Shown: positions 25,427 to 33,732 of the stretch, one piece after another
Numbering within the stretch: position 1 is the stretch's first letter
Layout of the letters: every line of letters starts with the position of its first letter
Assembly (NCBI GenBank): GCA_026386805.1
Contig: JAPLMX010000077.1
Coordinates: 17,550-81,549 of the forward strand
DNA length: 64,000 nucleotides
Direction: 5' to 3'
From: Phycisphaerae bacterium
Lineage (GTDB): Bacteria > Planctomycetota > Phycisphaerae > Sedimentisphaerales > Anaerobacaceae
Notes under the pieces: model-generated
Told to the model about the DNA's origin: nothing
Seen by the model: only the letters and a program-made list of their open reading frames with translations
Databases searched by the model: none
Made by a program: the position numbers and the translations under genes

Positions 25427-25801
25427 CTATTCCTTCTCAATCAGCCGCTTGAGAGCTTCGATATCCTCGGCAGTGATCTTGCCGTGCTCCGCCAGATAGT
25501 GCATGAGCGGAATCGGATCGCCCCCGAACAGGCGGCCCAGAAAATCGTTCACGGACCTTCCGATGACATCCTCACGTTTGGTCGCCGTGTAGAACACGTG
25601 CGCCTTGCCCTCCGTCCGATGTTTCAGATAGCCCTTTTTCTCCAGCCGTCGCAGCCAGGTCTGGACCGTGGCGTAGGCGATGTTCCGTTCCGCGGGAAGG
25701 CTATCGCACACTTGTTGCACGGTCGCCTCGCCCACCTGCCAGACCAGCCGGAGGATTTCCGTCTCCGCCGGACTGGTGTTGCGCAACTCACGCTTGGTCA
25801 T
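25427..25801 (-). CDS. BlaI/MecI family transcriptional repressor
   Basis: 124 aa. Start MTKRELRNTSPAETEILRLV was chosen by AAAGGAGA at good spacing; the 47 upstream codons in the ORF track cover the promoter and operators. It has the BlaI winged helix (AETEILRLVWQVGEATVQQV, AYATVQTWLRRLEKKGYLKH) and a C-terminal dimerisation helix region (FLGRLFGGDPIPLMHYLAEHG). In BlaR1/BlaI systems the repressor is inactivated by cleavage when the M56 receptor is triggered. The receptor gene follows immediately, and the two perfect TACANNTGTA boxes upstream indicate autoregulation of the pair. Confidence 0.93.
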   Translation of the reverse strand: MTKRELRNTSPAETEILRLVWQVGEATVQQVCDSLPAERNIAYATVQTWLRRLEKKGYLKHRTEGKAHVFYTATKREDVIGRSVNDFLGRLFGGDPIPLMHYLAEHGKITAEDIEALKRLIEKE

Positions 25802-25815
25802 GACAAATCTCCTTT

Positions 25816-25825
25816 TACAGATGTA
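25816..25825. promoter_or_regulatory. BlaI operator box 1
   Basis: TACAGATGTA is a perfect match to the TACANNTGTA box known for BlaI/MecI repressors. It lies between the -10 element and the ribosome-binding site of blaI. Confidence 0.8.
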
Positions 25826-25830
25826 CAAGC

Positions 25831-25860
25831 ACGATATCGTACATTTGTACAAGGTGTCAA
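25831..25860 (-). promoter_or_regulatory. blaI-M56 promoter
   Basis: On the minus strand TTGACA (25860-25855), an 18-base spacer and TATCGT (25836-25831) form a plausible promoter. Operator box 2 lies in the spacer and box 1 just downstream of the -10, so repressor binding would block it. Confidence 0.6.
25840..25849. promoter_or_regulatory. BlaI operator box 2
   Basis: TACATTTGTA is a second perfect TACANNTGTA box, 24 bases from the first (centre to centre), inside the promoter spacer. Two boxes about two helical turns apart are the usual arrangement for BlaI dimers. Confidence 0.8.
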
Positions 25861-26010
25861 CGAAAAAAAGAAAAAAAAATTCTGTTTGGATGTCGATTGT
25901 CTGAGGAGCGGGGGCAACGCTGAGGGACAGAGCCCATGTCATGGGCAGGAATTTGCTGCGGCTGCTGGGTATGCCGGGCTGATCGCGGGCAAACCAACAC
26001 CCCTCCCGCG

Positions 26011-26033
26011 TTATCGGCCCGGTGGGCCGATAA
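26011..26033. other. Perfect hairpin without U-tract
   Basis: TTATCGGCCC-GGT-GGGCCGATAA is a 10-bp perfect inverted repeat in the gap between blaI and rpsU. There is no T-run on either side, so it is not a classical intrinsic terminator; it could be a bidirectional RNA hairpin or a binding site. Confidence 0.4.
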
Positions 26034-26145
26034 TCAACCGGGTATCATAGGGGATCTCTGGGATGCAGAAGGAAGGAACCTCGCAGGCGATACAAGTTCT
26101 TATCTACGCCTGCGTTGTGTTCAGCGATCGGGAAGGTCCGTCCGT

Positions 26146-26322
26146 TTAAATCCTGGGGATGCGCTGGGCTTTTCGCATGCGTCGGCGTTCCCGCTCCGAC
26201 GGCTTTTCATAGTAGGCCGTTCGCTTCATATCGCGGATCAAGCCCTCTTTCTCGCACAGCTTTTTGAAGCGCCGAATCATCTGCTGAACGGACTCGCCGG
26301 ATCGCATCTTCACCTTTAGCAC
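26146..26322 (-). CDS. rpsU: 30S ribosomal protein bS21
   Basis: 58 aa from a GTG start preceded by AAGGAG; the ORF-track start adds 34 leader codons with no homology to the family. LKVKMRSGESVQQMIRRFKK and AYYEKPSERERRRMRKAQRI are diagnostic of bS21, a small basic protein on the 30S platform near the 3' end of 16S rRNA that helps initiation. Length agrees with the family (55-70 aa). It is a monocistronic gene, divergent from hflX. Confidence 0.92.
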   Translation of the reverse strand: MLKVKMRSGESVQQMIRRFKKLCEKEGLIRDMKRTAYYEKPSERERRRMRKAQRIPRI

Positions 26323-26412
26323 TCTGGACTCCTTAATCTTGTGCCCTGTTTCCGACCTCAAACAAATGCAGCCACACCACGTATATGTTTCGTCATATAG
26401 CGCGAAACCGTT

Positions 26413-26440
26413 AAGATAACACACTCTTCACCTGCTTTCA
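26413..26440 (-). promoter_or_regulatory. rpsU promoter (predicted)
   Basis: On the minus strand TTGAAA, a 16-base spacer and TTATCT lie about 90 bases upstream of the rpsU start. The match is moderate. Confidence 0.4.
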
Positions 26441-26542
26441 AGCTCAAAAATTTCCGACGTAATTCTTGACGGGTTCTTCAGCCGCAGGGGCCTATTTCTA
26501 TGGGACCACAGGGTCCCAGGGACCGATAGAACCTGCAGGGGC

Positions 26543-26570
26543 TTGAATCGGGCCGAGAATGCGGTATAGT
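26543..26570 (+). promoter_or_regulatory. hflX promoter (predicted)
   Basis: TTGAAT (26543-26548), a 16-base spacer and TATAGT (26565-26570) end 33 bases before the hflX start codon. Just upstream is a nested palindrome, TTCTAT-GGGACC-ACAG-GGTCCC-...-ATAGAA (26496-26531), of unknown role. Confidence 0.5.
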
Positions 26571-26603
26571 GCCTATGGATTTAGTTAGGAGGTCTAATTT
26601 TCC

Positions 26604-27911
26604 TTGGAGAACTCACGGCATACGCTGACAGTCCGGAAAGAGCGAGCCATCCTTGTGGGCGCGATCTTGCGAGGCTCGGACGGTGGGGATGACTTGGCGG
26701 AATTGACCGCGCTGGCCGAGAGTGCCGGTGCGGTGGTTGTGGACCGATTCCAGCAGAAGCTGCGCACCATCCATCCTTCCACGTACATCGGCAAAGGCAA
26801 GACCCTTCAACTCGCCGAGCGAGTCCAGCGTTTCAAGGCCGATGTCATCATCTTCGACAACAACCTATCGCCGGCCCAGGTTCGCGAGTTGGAGAAGATC
26901 CTCGCGGCCAAGGTGCTGGACCGCAGCGAGTTGATCCTCGACATCTTCGCCACCCGGGCGCAGACCAAGCAGGCCAAGCTGCAGGTTGAGCTGGCCCAGT
27001 TGGAATATACCTATCCCCGCCTGGCGCGGATGTGGTCTCATTTGGACACGGTGACCGGCGCCAGCGCCGGTCCTTCGGCCGGCGCGATCGGCACCCGCGG
27101 CCCCGGCGAGCAGCAGTTGGAAATCGACCGTCGGCTGGTCAGCAAACGCATCAACGAGCTTCGGCACGAATTGGCGGGGATCGACCTTCGCAAGCTCCGT
27201 GAGATCAAGGGCCGCAAGGACTTCTTCCAGGTCTGCATCGTGGGCTACACGAACGCCGGCAAAAGCACGCTTTTGAACGCTCTCACCGACGCGGGCGTGC
27301 TGGCGGAGGATCGGCTCTTCGCCACGCTTGACACGCGGACGAGGAAGTGGACGCCGGCCCGGGGGGTGGAGATCCTTCTGAGCGATACCGTCGGGTTCGT
27401 GCGGAATCTGCCGCACCAGCTTGTGGAGTCGTTCAAGGCGACGCTGGAAGAGGCGGTCAACGCCGATCTGCTGCTGCACGTGATCGACGTGGCCAACCCG
27501 GAGGTCATGGGCCAGATCGAGTCGGTCAACCAGGTCCTGTCGGAGATCGGCTGCGGCGCCAAACCGGTGCTGGAGCTGTTCAATAAGGTCGATGCCATCA
27601 AGGACGTTGGCCCGCTGGAAACGCTCCAGACCCTTCGTCCGGAGGCGGTGGCCATCTCCGCCAAGACCGGTCTGGGCCTGGATGAGCTGCGCCGCAAGAT
27701 CATTCAGCACTACAAAGGCTGCGAGATCGTGGTCCGCGTCACCAGCCGCCTTTCCGACGGCAAGGTGCAGAGTTTCCTCCGCGCCCACGGCGAGATTGTC
27801 GGCGAGCAATACACCGACAGTACGGTCGTCCTCGACGTGCGCATGGGCCAAAGACAACTGCCCGACCTCGAACGCCTCCGCCCGGACACGCTGGAAGTCA
27901 TCCAAGGCTAA
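26604..27911 (+). CDS. hflX: GTPase HflX
   Basis: 435 aa, TTG start after AGGAGG at 10 bases; no ATG fits. It has the HflX N-terminal domain (TYIGKGKTLQLAERVQ), the family linker GASAGPSAGAIGTRGPGEQQ, and a G domain with G1 GYTNAGKS near residue 213, G3 DTVGF and G4 NKVD, followed by a short C-terminal domain. HflX binds the 50S subunit and splits stalled or hibernating ribosomes under stress. Own promoter predicted upstream; neighbouring rpsU is divergent. Confidence 0.95.
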   Translation: MENSRHTLTVRKERAILVGAILRGSDGGDDLAELTALAESAGAVVVDRFQQKLRTIHPSTYIGKGKTLQLAERVQRFKADVIIFDNNLSPAQVRELEKILAAKVLDRSELILDIFATRAQTKQAKLQVELAQLEYTYPRLARMWSHLDTVTGASAGPSAGAIGTRGPGEQQLEIDRRLVSKRINELRHELAGIDLRKLREIKGRKDFFQVCIVGYTNAGKSTLLNALTDAGVLAEDRLFATLDTRTRKWTPARGVEILLSDTVGFVRNLPHQLVESFKATLEEAVNADLLLHVIDVANPEVMGQIESVNQVLSEIGCGAKPVLELFNKVDAIKDVGPLETLQTLRPEAVAISAKTGLGLDELRRKIIQHYKGCEIVVRVTSRLSDGKVQSFLRAHGEIVGEQYTDSTVVLDVRMGQRQLPDLERLRPDTLEVIQG

Positions 27912-27956
27912 GAGGCCCTCGACACCCAGTTCTCTACTATTGGAGTAGGCTAACTC

Positions 27957-28352
27957 ATGCTGCCGAAAACAGAGTGGAAATGGTTAGTTCAGTACTGGCG
28001 GTTGGCGCAAGAGGATCTTCAGGGACTTGTCTTATTCCCGCAGGGGCATTGTGTTTCCGAGGCAGAGGCTGAAGCACGGAAACGCCTGCTCAAGCGAGGA
28101 TTGCTGGAAACAAGGCGGCCTGGCTACGCCGACACGGGCGTGTTGGATCAACTCAATGTTCCCTATTTGGCCTTCACACTCTCCGGAGAGGACGAAGCGA
28201 GAGTCTATAGTAGTTGGTTCTGGCGAAGTGGCCGTTGGTATTGTGATCATTTGCGTCACCATTGGCTCTTGAACGTGCTGAGTTTTCTCTTAGGTGTCTT
28301 GGGAACGGTAATGGCCCAGTGGCTCAGTAAGACGTGTGGGCTGGGTTCTTGA
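27957..28352 (+). CDS. Small protein with C-terminal membrane helix, unknown function
   Basis: 131 aa; ATG after GGAGTAGG, 45 bases after hflX. The N-terminal two thirds are soluble and charged (EAEAEARKRLLKRGLLETRR), with no motif that I recognise. The C-terminus has one hydrophobic segment (HWLLNVLSFLLGVLGTVMAQWL), so it is probably tail-anchored. Not seen in a known family; the reading frame and translation signal are the only support. Confidence 0.5.
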   Translation: MLPKTEWKWLVQYWRLAQEDLQGLVLFPQGHCVSEAEAEARKRLLKRGLLETRRPGYADTGVLDQLNVPYLAFTLSGEDEARVYSSWFWRSGRWYCDHLRHHWLLNVLSFLLGVLGTVMAQWLSKTCGLGS

Positions 28353-28762
28353 TTCTGCACGGCGTTGAGGGATCTGTGCAAGACGCCACGTCATTCCATT
28401 TGGCTTGGACGCATCCGTGCGCCGGGTGGCACGGCCAAACTTGTTTGACCGTGCTTGCCCCGTTCCATTCCCTGGCGTAGGAAGACATGCTCAAGGCGAG
28501 TCTGAGCGCGGCACCCAGCACCGGAATGGGAAACCTCCAGAATTCTCCTTGAAACTTTGGCAGGGACTCTCTCGCACATCTTCACGAGGCAATTCCTGAT
28601 TTCCCGTCTTTCGCAGCACCGCGAGACCTGCGGGCCGTATCTACCAGCGCTTTTCAACTCTGGCGGAAGCGTGTGGCACGTCGCCGGCGGTCGGTCCGCA
28701 CTTGGATCGGTCGCGGGGGAGATTCGTTGCACGAGTACGTACCATGTGTGAGGGGTGCAAAC
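28353..28762. other. Intergenic stretch, no supported gene
   Basis: ORFs listed here (28391-28732 minus, 28405-28599, 28557-28751) overlap each other, lack ribosome-binding sites and show no family features. I see no RNA gene or repeat. Confidence 0.5.
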
Positions 28763-29067
28763 ATGAAACTCAGGGACTGGACTATTCCCGCGGTTCTCCT
28801 GTTGGGCTGGGTGCGATCATGGAATGGGAAAACGACTTGAAGGAGCAAGTCCGGGGCATTCTGGAGTACCTGCGGCAAAGCGAGTCGCGTCCGGCGCGGT
28901 TCGGCGTGGTGGAGTCGGTCGGGTACTGTCCGTCCAGCGGATACTACTGCACGATCGAGGGCGTCGATAAGGTGCTTGCTACGGGCGACAGGATCGGCCG
29001 CATTCGGGTCCTGAAGATCGACCCGGAAAAGGTCGAGTTCGCTAAGGACGGGACCACGTGGGCGTAA
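28763..29067 (+). pseudogene. Small PilP/GspC-like exported protein, probably frameshifted
   Basis: An ATG at 28763 with GAGGGG upstream starts MKLRDWTIPAVLLLGW, a signal or anchor sequence, then runs out of frame. A different frame, open from at least 28819, continues MEWENDLKEQVRGILEYLRQ...RIGRIRVLKIDPEKVEFAKDGTTWA. The ending resembles the small beta-barrel of PilP/GspC-type proteins ('I..I..D.V.F..DG..W'). A single base change near 28800-28818 would join the two. It may otherwise be translated from 28819 as an 82-aa cytoplasmic protein. Confidence 0.4.
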
Positions 29068-29214
29068 GCCCTGGGCGCCTCCGCACAGTCATTTTGGGAC
29101 TGAATCGAGATCACCTTGCATAACGCCATGATTGACTTCTTAACAGGGCATGGTTTTAATCGCAGCCAAGGCTCGCAGTGCGAGATGAGCCGAAAGAAGT
29201 AATCAAGGATTGAG

Positions 29215-30246
29215 GTGGTCATGGAGACCGGCGGATACGGGAACGTCGCGATTATCGGCGACGGCGGCATGGGGAGCGTGCTGTCGATTCTCCTGTGTGA
29301 AAAGGGCATCGTCACGCGGATGTGGGGCTACGATGCCGAGCAGTTGGCCCAGATCAAGGGCCGACGGGAGAACTGGAAATTCCTGCCGGGCTACCGGCTA
29401 CCTGAGTCGCTGGTCTTCGAGTCGCGTGACGACCGCGCGCTGGCCCAGGCCCAGTTGATCGTCTCCGCCGTTCCCTGCCAGTACATGCGAAGGGTCTGGC
29501 ACCGGCTGGCCAAGCACGTGCCGGTTGGTGTGCCGATTGTCTCCGTGGCCAAGGGGATCGAGAACGACACCCTGCTTCGGCCGACGCAGATCATTTCCGA
29601 CGTGCTCGGTGAGAGAACGGCCTTAGCGGCATTGAGCGGGCCGACTATTGCGGACGAGCTGGCCCGGCGGCTGCCGGCCACGGCTTGCGTGGCGGCCCAG
29701 GACGAGGCCCTCGCCCGGAAGGTCCAGTACACGTTTACCTGCCCGTGGCTGCGCGTCTACACGAATACGGACCTGACCGGCGTCGAGCTGGCCGGGGCCA
29801 TGAAGAATGTGATTGCCATTGCGGCGGGCATCATCGACGGCGTCGGCGCCGGCGACAATGCCAAGGCGGCCCTGCTCGCCCGGGGCCTGGCGGAAATCAC
29901 GCGTCTGGGGTTGGCCATGGGGGCGCGAGAATCGACGTTTGCGGGCCTGACCGGCTTGGGGGACCTCGTGACGACGTGCATTTCGCCGAAAGGCCGCAAC
30001 CGCTCCTTCGGCGAGAGGATCGGCGGCGGCCAAACGATGGAGCAGGCCCTGCAGGCGACCGAATCGGTCGTCGAGGGGGTTTCCACATGCCAATCCGTAG
30101 CGGCCCTCGCGGCTCGGCACGGGGTCGAGATGCCGATCACGCGGGCAGTCTATGAAGTGCTCTTCAAAGGCAAGCCTGTGCACACGGCCATCGAGGACTT
30201 GATGAGCCGCCGGCTCAAGCCAGAGTGTGAGGTCAACGTCCTATAA
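29215..30246 (+). CDS. gpsA: Glycerol-3-phosphate dehydrogenase [NAD(P)+]
   Basis: 343 aa from GTG 29215 (AAGGA five bases upstream); ATG 29221 is an equally possible start. Rossmann dinucleotide motif VAIIGDGGMGSVLSILL at the N-terminus, SVAKGIEND and ALSGPTIADEL (substrate site), catalytic Lys in GAMKNVIAIAAGIIDG, and AGLTGLGDLVTTCISPKGRN (family signature). It makes sn-glycerol 3-phosphate from dihydroxyacetone phosphate for phospholipid synthesis, in the cytoplasm. Length is normal. Confidence 0.96.
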   Translation: MVMETGGYGNVAIIGDGGMGSVLSILLCEKGIVTRMWGYDAEQLAQIKGRRENWKFLPGYRLPESLVFESRDDRALAQAQLIVSAVPCQYMRRVWHRLAKHVPVGVPIVSVAKGIENDTLLRPTQIISDVLGERTALAALSGPTIADELARRLPATACVAAQDEALARKVQYTFTCPWLRVYTNTDLTGVELAGAMKNVIAIAAGIIDGVGAGDNAKAALLARGLAEITRLGLAMGARESTFAGLTGLGDLVTTCISPKGRNRSFGERIGGGQTMEQALQATESVVEGVSTCQSVAALAARHGVEMPITRAVYEVLFKGKPVHTAIEDLMSRRLKPECEVNVL

Positions 30247-30683
30247 CCAAGACCGAGGGCAGAAGAGAGGAAGGTAGGAACGAAAGAAGGTAAGAACCTG
30301 CGTCCTGCCTTCTCAATCTTCTGAAGCTCTTGGCTTTCCTGTCGTCCTCTGTCCCATCTCTTTTGTGCCTCCTATTATCGGGCGAAGATTCGCCCCGACT
30401 TGACCACGTCCGCGCTGTCTTCAAATGCCACGGGCGGCTTTTGGTCCCGCACCAATCCATTCATATACTCTAATTGACGCCGCTTGGACTGGCGAGGGGC
30501 TTCCAAACGCCGTGTCTTGCGTGGGGGCCCCGGACACAGGATGGCGAAGGGTCGAGGACAGCAGTCAATATCGTCGGGCCGGTTACCAAAGAAAGGGGAG
30601 CCGAAAGGTAGTGTGAAATGATCGTAGCCTCTCAGCATCACGGTCTCAGCAGGCGGGCATTTCTTAGGATAGGTTAGCCTCGT
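30247..30683. other. Intergenic stretch with possible dehydrogenase remnant
   Basis: 437 bases between gpsA and pilM. It starts with a purine-rich tract (AGAAGAGAGGAAGGTAGGAA). On the minus strand, 30375-30641 ends YMNGLVRDQKPPVAFEDSAD, which weakly recalls the C-terminal end of Gfo/Idh-type oxidoreductases; nothing upstream supports a whole gene. The pilM promoter should lie near the 3' end but is not clear. Confidence 0.35.
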
Positions 30684-31622
30684 ATGTTTGGATTCGGCAA
30701 GAAACAGTCACATGTGATCGGGGTCGATTTGGGCAATGATTGCCTGAAGATGGCCCAATTGGCCAACGGCACGGAAGAAACGCACCTGATGGCCGGCCAG
30801 TACGTCAGCCGTCCCGCCGACATTACGCCGGGAACGGCGCGCTGGCAGCGCTGGGCGATCGAGGGGCTCCGGGAGGCGGCGGCCAACGGGAATTTCAAGG
30901 GCAAGGACGTCGTGGCGGCCCTGCCCGCCAACGACGTCTTCATCGACCACCTGAAATGGCCGAAGAAATTCGACGGCAGAATCGAAGACGCTCTCTTTGC
31001 CAAGGTCCGGCAGAAGCTGCCCTTCGAGCCGATTGAGAAGAACACGATGATCAAGTACATTCCGGCGGAGCAGGATGGCTTGATCGTGCTGGCGACGGAG
31101 CGGACCGTGATCGACCATCATCTGGCGATCTACGAGCGGGCGGGCCTGGTGATCCACTCGATCGGCGTCTGGCCGGTCGCCTTGGCGCAGTGCTACGCCC
31201 AGTTCTTCGGCCGCCGCAAGTCGGACCTGGAGGCCGTCGTCCTGCTGCTCGACATTCAGCCGGAGTGCACCAACATGGTGATCAGCCGGCACAAGAATCC
31301 CCTGTATGCGTGCTCCGTGCCGGTAGGCGCCCGGCATCTCAAGGACGAACCGGCCGTGGGCCGGCTCGTGATGGAGCTGACGGCCGGCCGGCGCGAGTTC
31401 CTCGCGCTGTACAAGAACGTCCAGATCGAGCGATTGATCTTCCTCTCGGGATTGGCCGTGGAGGCAGAGGTCTACCGCACCATCGCCAAGCAGTTGGAAG
31501 TGCAGGCGCAGATGGGGGATTGCATGGCGGCCGTCGAAATCCGGGACCCGGACCGCTTCGGCCTGGAGCGGCGTAACGGCACGGCAAGCTGGGCCCTGGC
31601 GTTTGGGCTGAGCCTCAGTTGA
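30684..31622 (+). CDS. pilM: PilM-like actin-fold ATPase of type IV pilus assembly
   Basis: 312 aa. The N-terminus KQSHVIGVDLGNDCLKMAQL is the actin/FtsA-like phosphate-binding strand found in PilM; KDVVAALPANDVFIDHLKWP and VGARHLKDEPAVGRLVMELT fit the rest of the fold. PilM is the cytoplasmic ring component that links PilN to the assembly motor. It is the first gene of the run pilM-N-O-P-B-T-C with two prepilins. A palindromic element separates it from pilN. Confidence 0.85.
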   Translation: MFGFGKKQSHVIGVDLGNDCLKMAQLANGTEETHLMAGQYVSRPADITPGTARWQRWAIEGLREAAANGNFKGKDVVAALPANDVFIDHLKWPKKFDGRIEDALFAKVRQKLPFEPIEKNTMIKYIPAEQDGLIVLATERTVIDHHLAIYERAGLVIHSIGVWPVALAQCYAQFFGRRKSDLEAVVLLLDIQPECTNMVISRHKNPLYACSVPVGARHLKDEPAVGRLVMELTAGRREFLALYKNVQIERLIFLSGLAVEAEVYRTIAKQLEVQAQMGDCMAAVEIRDPDRFGLERRNGTASWALAFGLSLS

Positions 31623-31629
31623 TGGAGTG

Positions 31630-31697
31630 GTAGGGTGGGGCTTGCCCCACCAAAGCCCGCGTGGCGGGAAGAAGCGGTGGGGCAAGCCCCACCCTAC
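31630..31697. repeat. GTAGGGTGGGGC palindromic element
   Basis: The arms GTAGGGTGGGGCTTGCCCCA and TGGGGCAAGCCCCACCCTAC are exact reverse complements around a central 28 bases. It is located between pilM and pilN, inside the presumed operon. Confidence 0.85.
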
Positions 31698-31726
31698 GGA
31701 GACTGAGAACCTCGGAGACAAGTGCA

Positions 31727-32443
31727 ATGTCCAACATCAACTTCGTACCGGATGATTACATCCAGAGCAACGAGTCCCGCAGGGCGAATCTGATGTGCCT
31801 TGTCCTGTTCTCGGTCGTGATGGCGGCCTTGGGCGGCTCTTCGGTGGCGATCCGGATCCGGCAGCGTGCCTGCCTTGCTGACGAAGCGCGCGTGAACGCC
31901 GAGATGGCACAGAAGGAGGAGTTCATCAAGCAGTTCGATGACCTGCAGACCAAGCGCAGAGCGATGATGCGCACGGCCCTGACGACGGCGGAGCTGCTCG
32001 AGCCGGTCCCACGCAGCGTGCTGCTGGCCTCGCTCACGAACAATTTGCCGCCGGGCGTGTCGTTGGTCCGGCTCGACATGATCCAAAAGGAAGCGCCGAA
32101 ATCGGCGGCGAACCAGCCGGCGAAAACCAAGTACGAGGCGGCCCAGGAGAAAGGCGGTCCCGAGCCGGACGCCAGGCTTTCCTCGGAGAAGCTGCTGGAG
32201 ACGCGTATGGAGATCGAGGGGATCGCACCCAGCGACCTCCAGGTGGCGGCCTATATCGAGCATCTGGGCAACTCTCTCCTGTTGGACAACGTGGCACTGG
32301 TGGAGTCGAAAGAGAAGAAGATCGAGGACACCAACTTCCGGCTCTTTAAGCTCACGGCCATGCTCAGCAAGGAGGTCCACCTGACGAAGGAGGACATCGA
32401 TCGAATCCGAGCGAAGGCGGAGCAATCCATATATCAATTTTAG
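31727..32443 (+). CDS. pilN: PilN-like inner-membrane pilus assembly protein
   Basis: 238 aa. Start MSNINFVPDDYIQSNESRRA; the 22 earlier codons of the ORF track lie in the palindrome. The N-terminal 'INFVPDDY' motif is the PilN segment that docks on PilM. One TM helix follows (LMCLVLFSVVMAALGGSSVA), then a coiled coil and a periplasmic ferredoxin-like domain (METRMEIEGIAPSDLQVAAY). It partners with PilO, whose gene begins 14 bases later. Confidence 0.85.
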   Translation: MSNINFVPDDYIQSNESRRANLMCLVLFSVVMAALGGSSVAIRIRQRACLADEARVNAEMAQKEEFIKQFDDLQTKRRAMMRTALTTAELLEPVPRSVLLASLTNNLPPGVSLVRLDMIQKEAPKSAANQPAKTKYEAAQEKGGPEPDARLSSEKLLETRMEIEGIAPSDLQVAAYIEHLGNSLLLDNVALVESKEKKIEDTNFRLFKLTAMLSKEVHLTKEDIDRIRAKAEQSIYQF

Positions 32444-32457
32444 AGTGGGGATGGGCC

Positions 32458-32994
32458 ATGACGAGCGGTTTGAGACAAGCCATATTCTTCGTTCTGCTGG
32501 TCGGCGTTGCGGCGCTGGGCTACCAGGGCATGATCAAGCCCGCCAACCGCAAGCTGGTGGAGGCCAAGCAGAAGCTGGAAGGCAAGCGGGCGAAACTGGC
32601 CGAATTCGAGCAGGCCAAAGCCAAGGCCGACGACCTCAACAAGCAACAGGCGCAGCTCGAAGAAGCCGTGCGGTTCTTCGAGAACAAGCTGCCCCCGACG
32701 AGCGAAGTGCACAAGGTCCTGGAACAGGTGACCGTCATCGCCCAGAAGCAGGGGCTCAAGCCCAAGACGATCCGGACCCTGGCGCAGAAGAACAACAGCG
32801 GCTACGTCGAACAGCCGATGAATATGAGGCTCGTGGGCAACTTCACCTCCTTCTATTCGTTCCTGCTGGAGCTGGAGAAGCTTCCGCGCATCATGAAGCT
32901 CCGGGAGCTCAAGCTGGAAAAGGAGAAAGAAGGTGAGGGGCAGATCGGGGCCGAGTTCATTGTGAGCATCTTCTTCCAGAACAAAGCTGCCTGA
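32458..32994 (+). CDS. pilO: PilO-like pilus assembly protein
   Basis: 178 aa. A short cytoplasmic start and one TM (AIFFVLLVGVAALGYQGMI) are followed by a coiled coil (KLVEAKQKLEGKRAKLAEFE) and a PilO-type domain (FENKLPPTSEVHKVLEQVTV; NFTSFYSFLLELEKLPRIMK). The last block is the family's typical 'f..f..FL..ie.l.Ri'. It forms the PilN-PilO periplasmic heterodimer. Confidence 0.87.
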   Translation: MTSGLRQAIFFVLLVGVAALGYQGMIKPANRKLVEAKQKLEGKRAKLAEFEQAKAKADDLNKQQAQLEEAVRFFENKLPPTSEVHKVLEQVTVIAQKQGLKPKTIRTLAQKNNSGYVEQPMNMRLVGNFTSFYSFLLELEKLPRIMKLRELKLEKEKEGEGQIGAEFIVSIFFQNKAA

Positions 32995-33015
32995 CGATAG
33001 GGATGGAGTGGATTT

Positions 33016-33732
33016 ATGCTGTCTTTCATGCGTGAACAGGAACCCCAAAACGCGGCGGACCGTCCCTCGGGGGGCCCGGACGCCCAGGATGGCCCTCTCC
33101 CGGACCCGTCCGGGCCGCAAGAATACCTCACCGTGGCAGCCAACAGCAAGAGCCTGCGCCGCAGCACGAAGCTGGTGGCCGTGCTGGTCGGCATCGGTTT
33201 GCTGTGTCTGCTGGTGATGATTCGCCGCAGCCAGCCCCAGGCCGCCTCCGCCGCCCCGGCCGTCGGGGACCAGACGAAGATCGAGGCTGCCATCAGCCGG
33301 CTCACCGGCGTCCGGTCGGAAATGGCCGGCCGCATGGACGAGATCGTCAAAAAGTTCTACGAGTTCTCGGACGTGGTCCAGGTGAAAGTGGAGGAGTTGG
33401 TGAAGAACCCGTTCGAGGTGGAAGGCTTCATGAAGGACCTCAAAACCGGGACGCCCATCGAGGACCCGCAGGCCCAGGCGGAGCTGTTGCGGCGCCAGCA
33501 ACTGGAGCAGAAGGCCAAGACGCTCAAGCTGCTGAGCATCATGCGCTCCGAGCAGGGAGACTGCTGCATGATCAACGACCGGATCCTGCGGCCGGGGGAC
33601 ACCATCGAGGGGTTCAAGATCGTCCGAATCAGCGGCAACTCCGTCGAGCTCACGTGGCCGTCGAACGGGGCGTCCGAGGCCGGAACGTCGCCAACGGAAG
33701 AAATGAAGACTGTATTGAAGTTGTCGGACTAA
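33016..33732 (+). CDS. PilP/GspC-like periplasmic linker protein
   Basis: 238 aa; one TM near residues 55-75 (KLVAVLVGIGLLCLLVMIRR) after a Pro/Gly-rich cytoplasmic start. A long helical region follows, and the C-terminal beta-domain (MINDRILRPGDTIEGFKIVR, ISGNSVELTWPSNG) matches the PilP/GspC homology region that contacts the secretin. Unlike typical PilP it is not a lipoprotein. Its stop codon overlaps the next start (TAATG), so translation of the ATPase is coupled to it. Confidence 0.72.
   Translation: MLSFMREQEPQNAADRPSGGPDAQDGPLPDPSGPQEYLTVAANSKSLRRSTKLVAVLVGIGLLCLLVMIRRSQPQAASAAPAVGDQTKIEAAISRLTGVRSEMAGRMDEIVKKFYEFSDVVQVKVEELVKNPFEVEGFMKDLKTGTPIEDPQAQAELLRRQQLEQKAKTLKLLSIMRSEQGDCCMINDRILRPGDTIEGFKIVRISGNSVELTWPSNGASEAGTSPTEEMKTVLKLSD

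Noticed and set aside
26011-26033. Intrinsic terminator between blaI and rpsU
   Set aside because: Perfect hairpin, but no T-run on either strand; kept only as a hairpin of unknown role.
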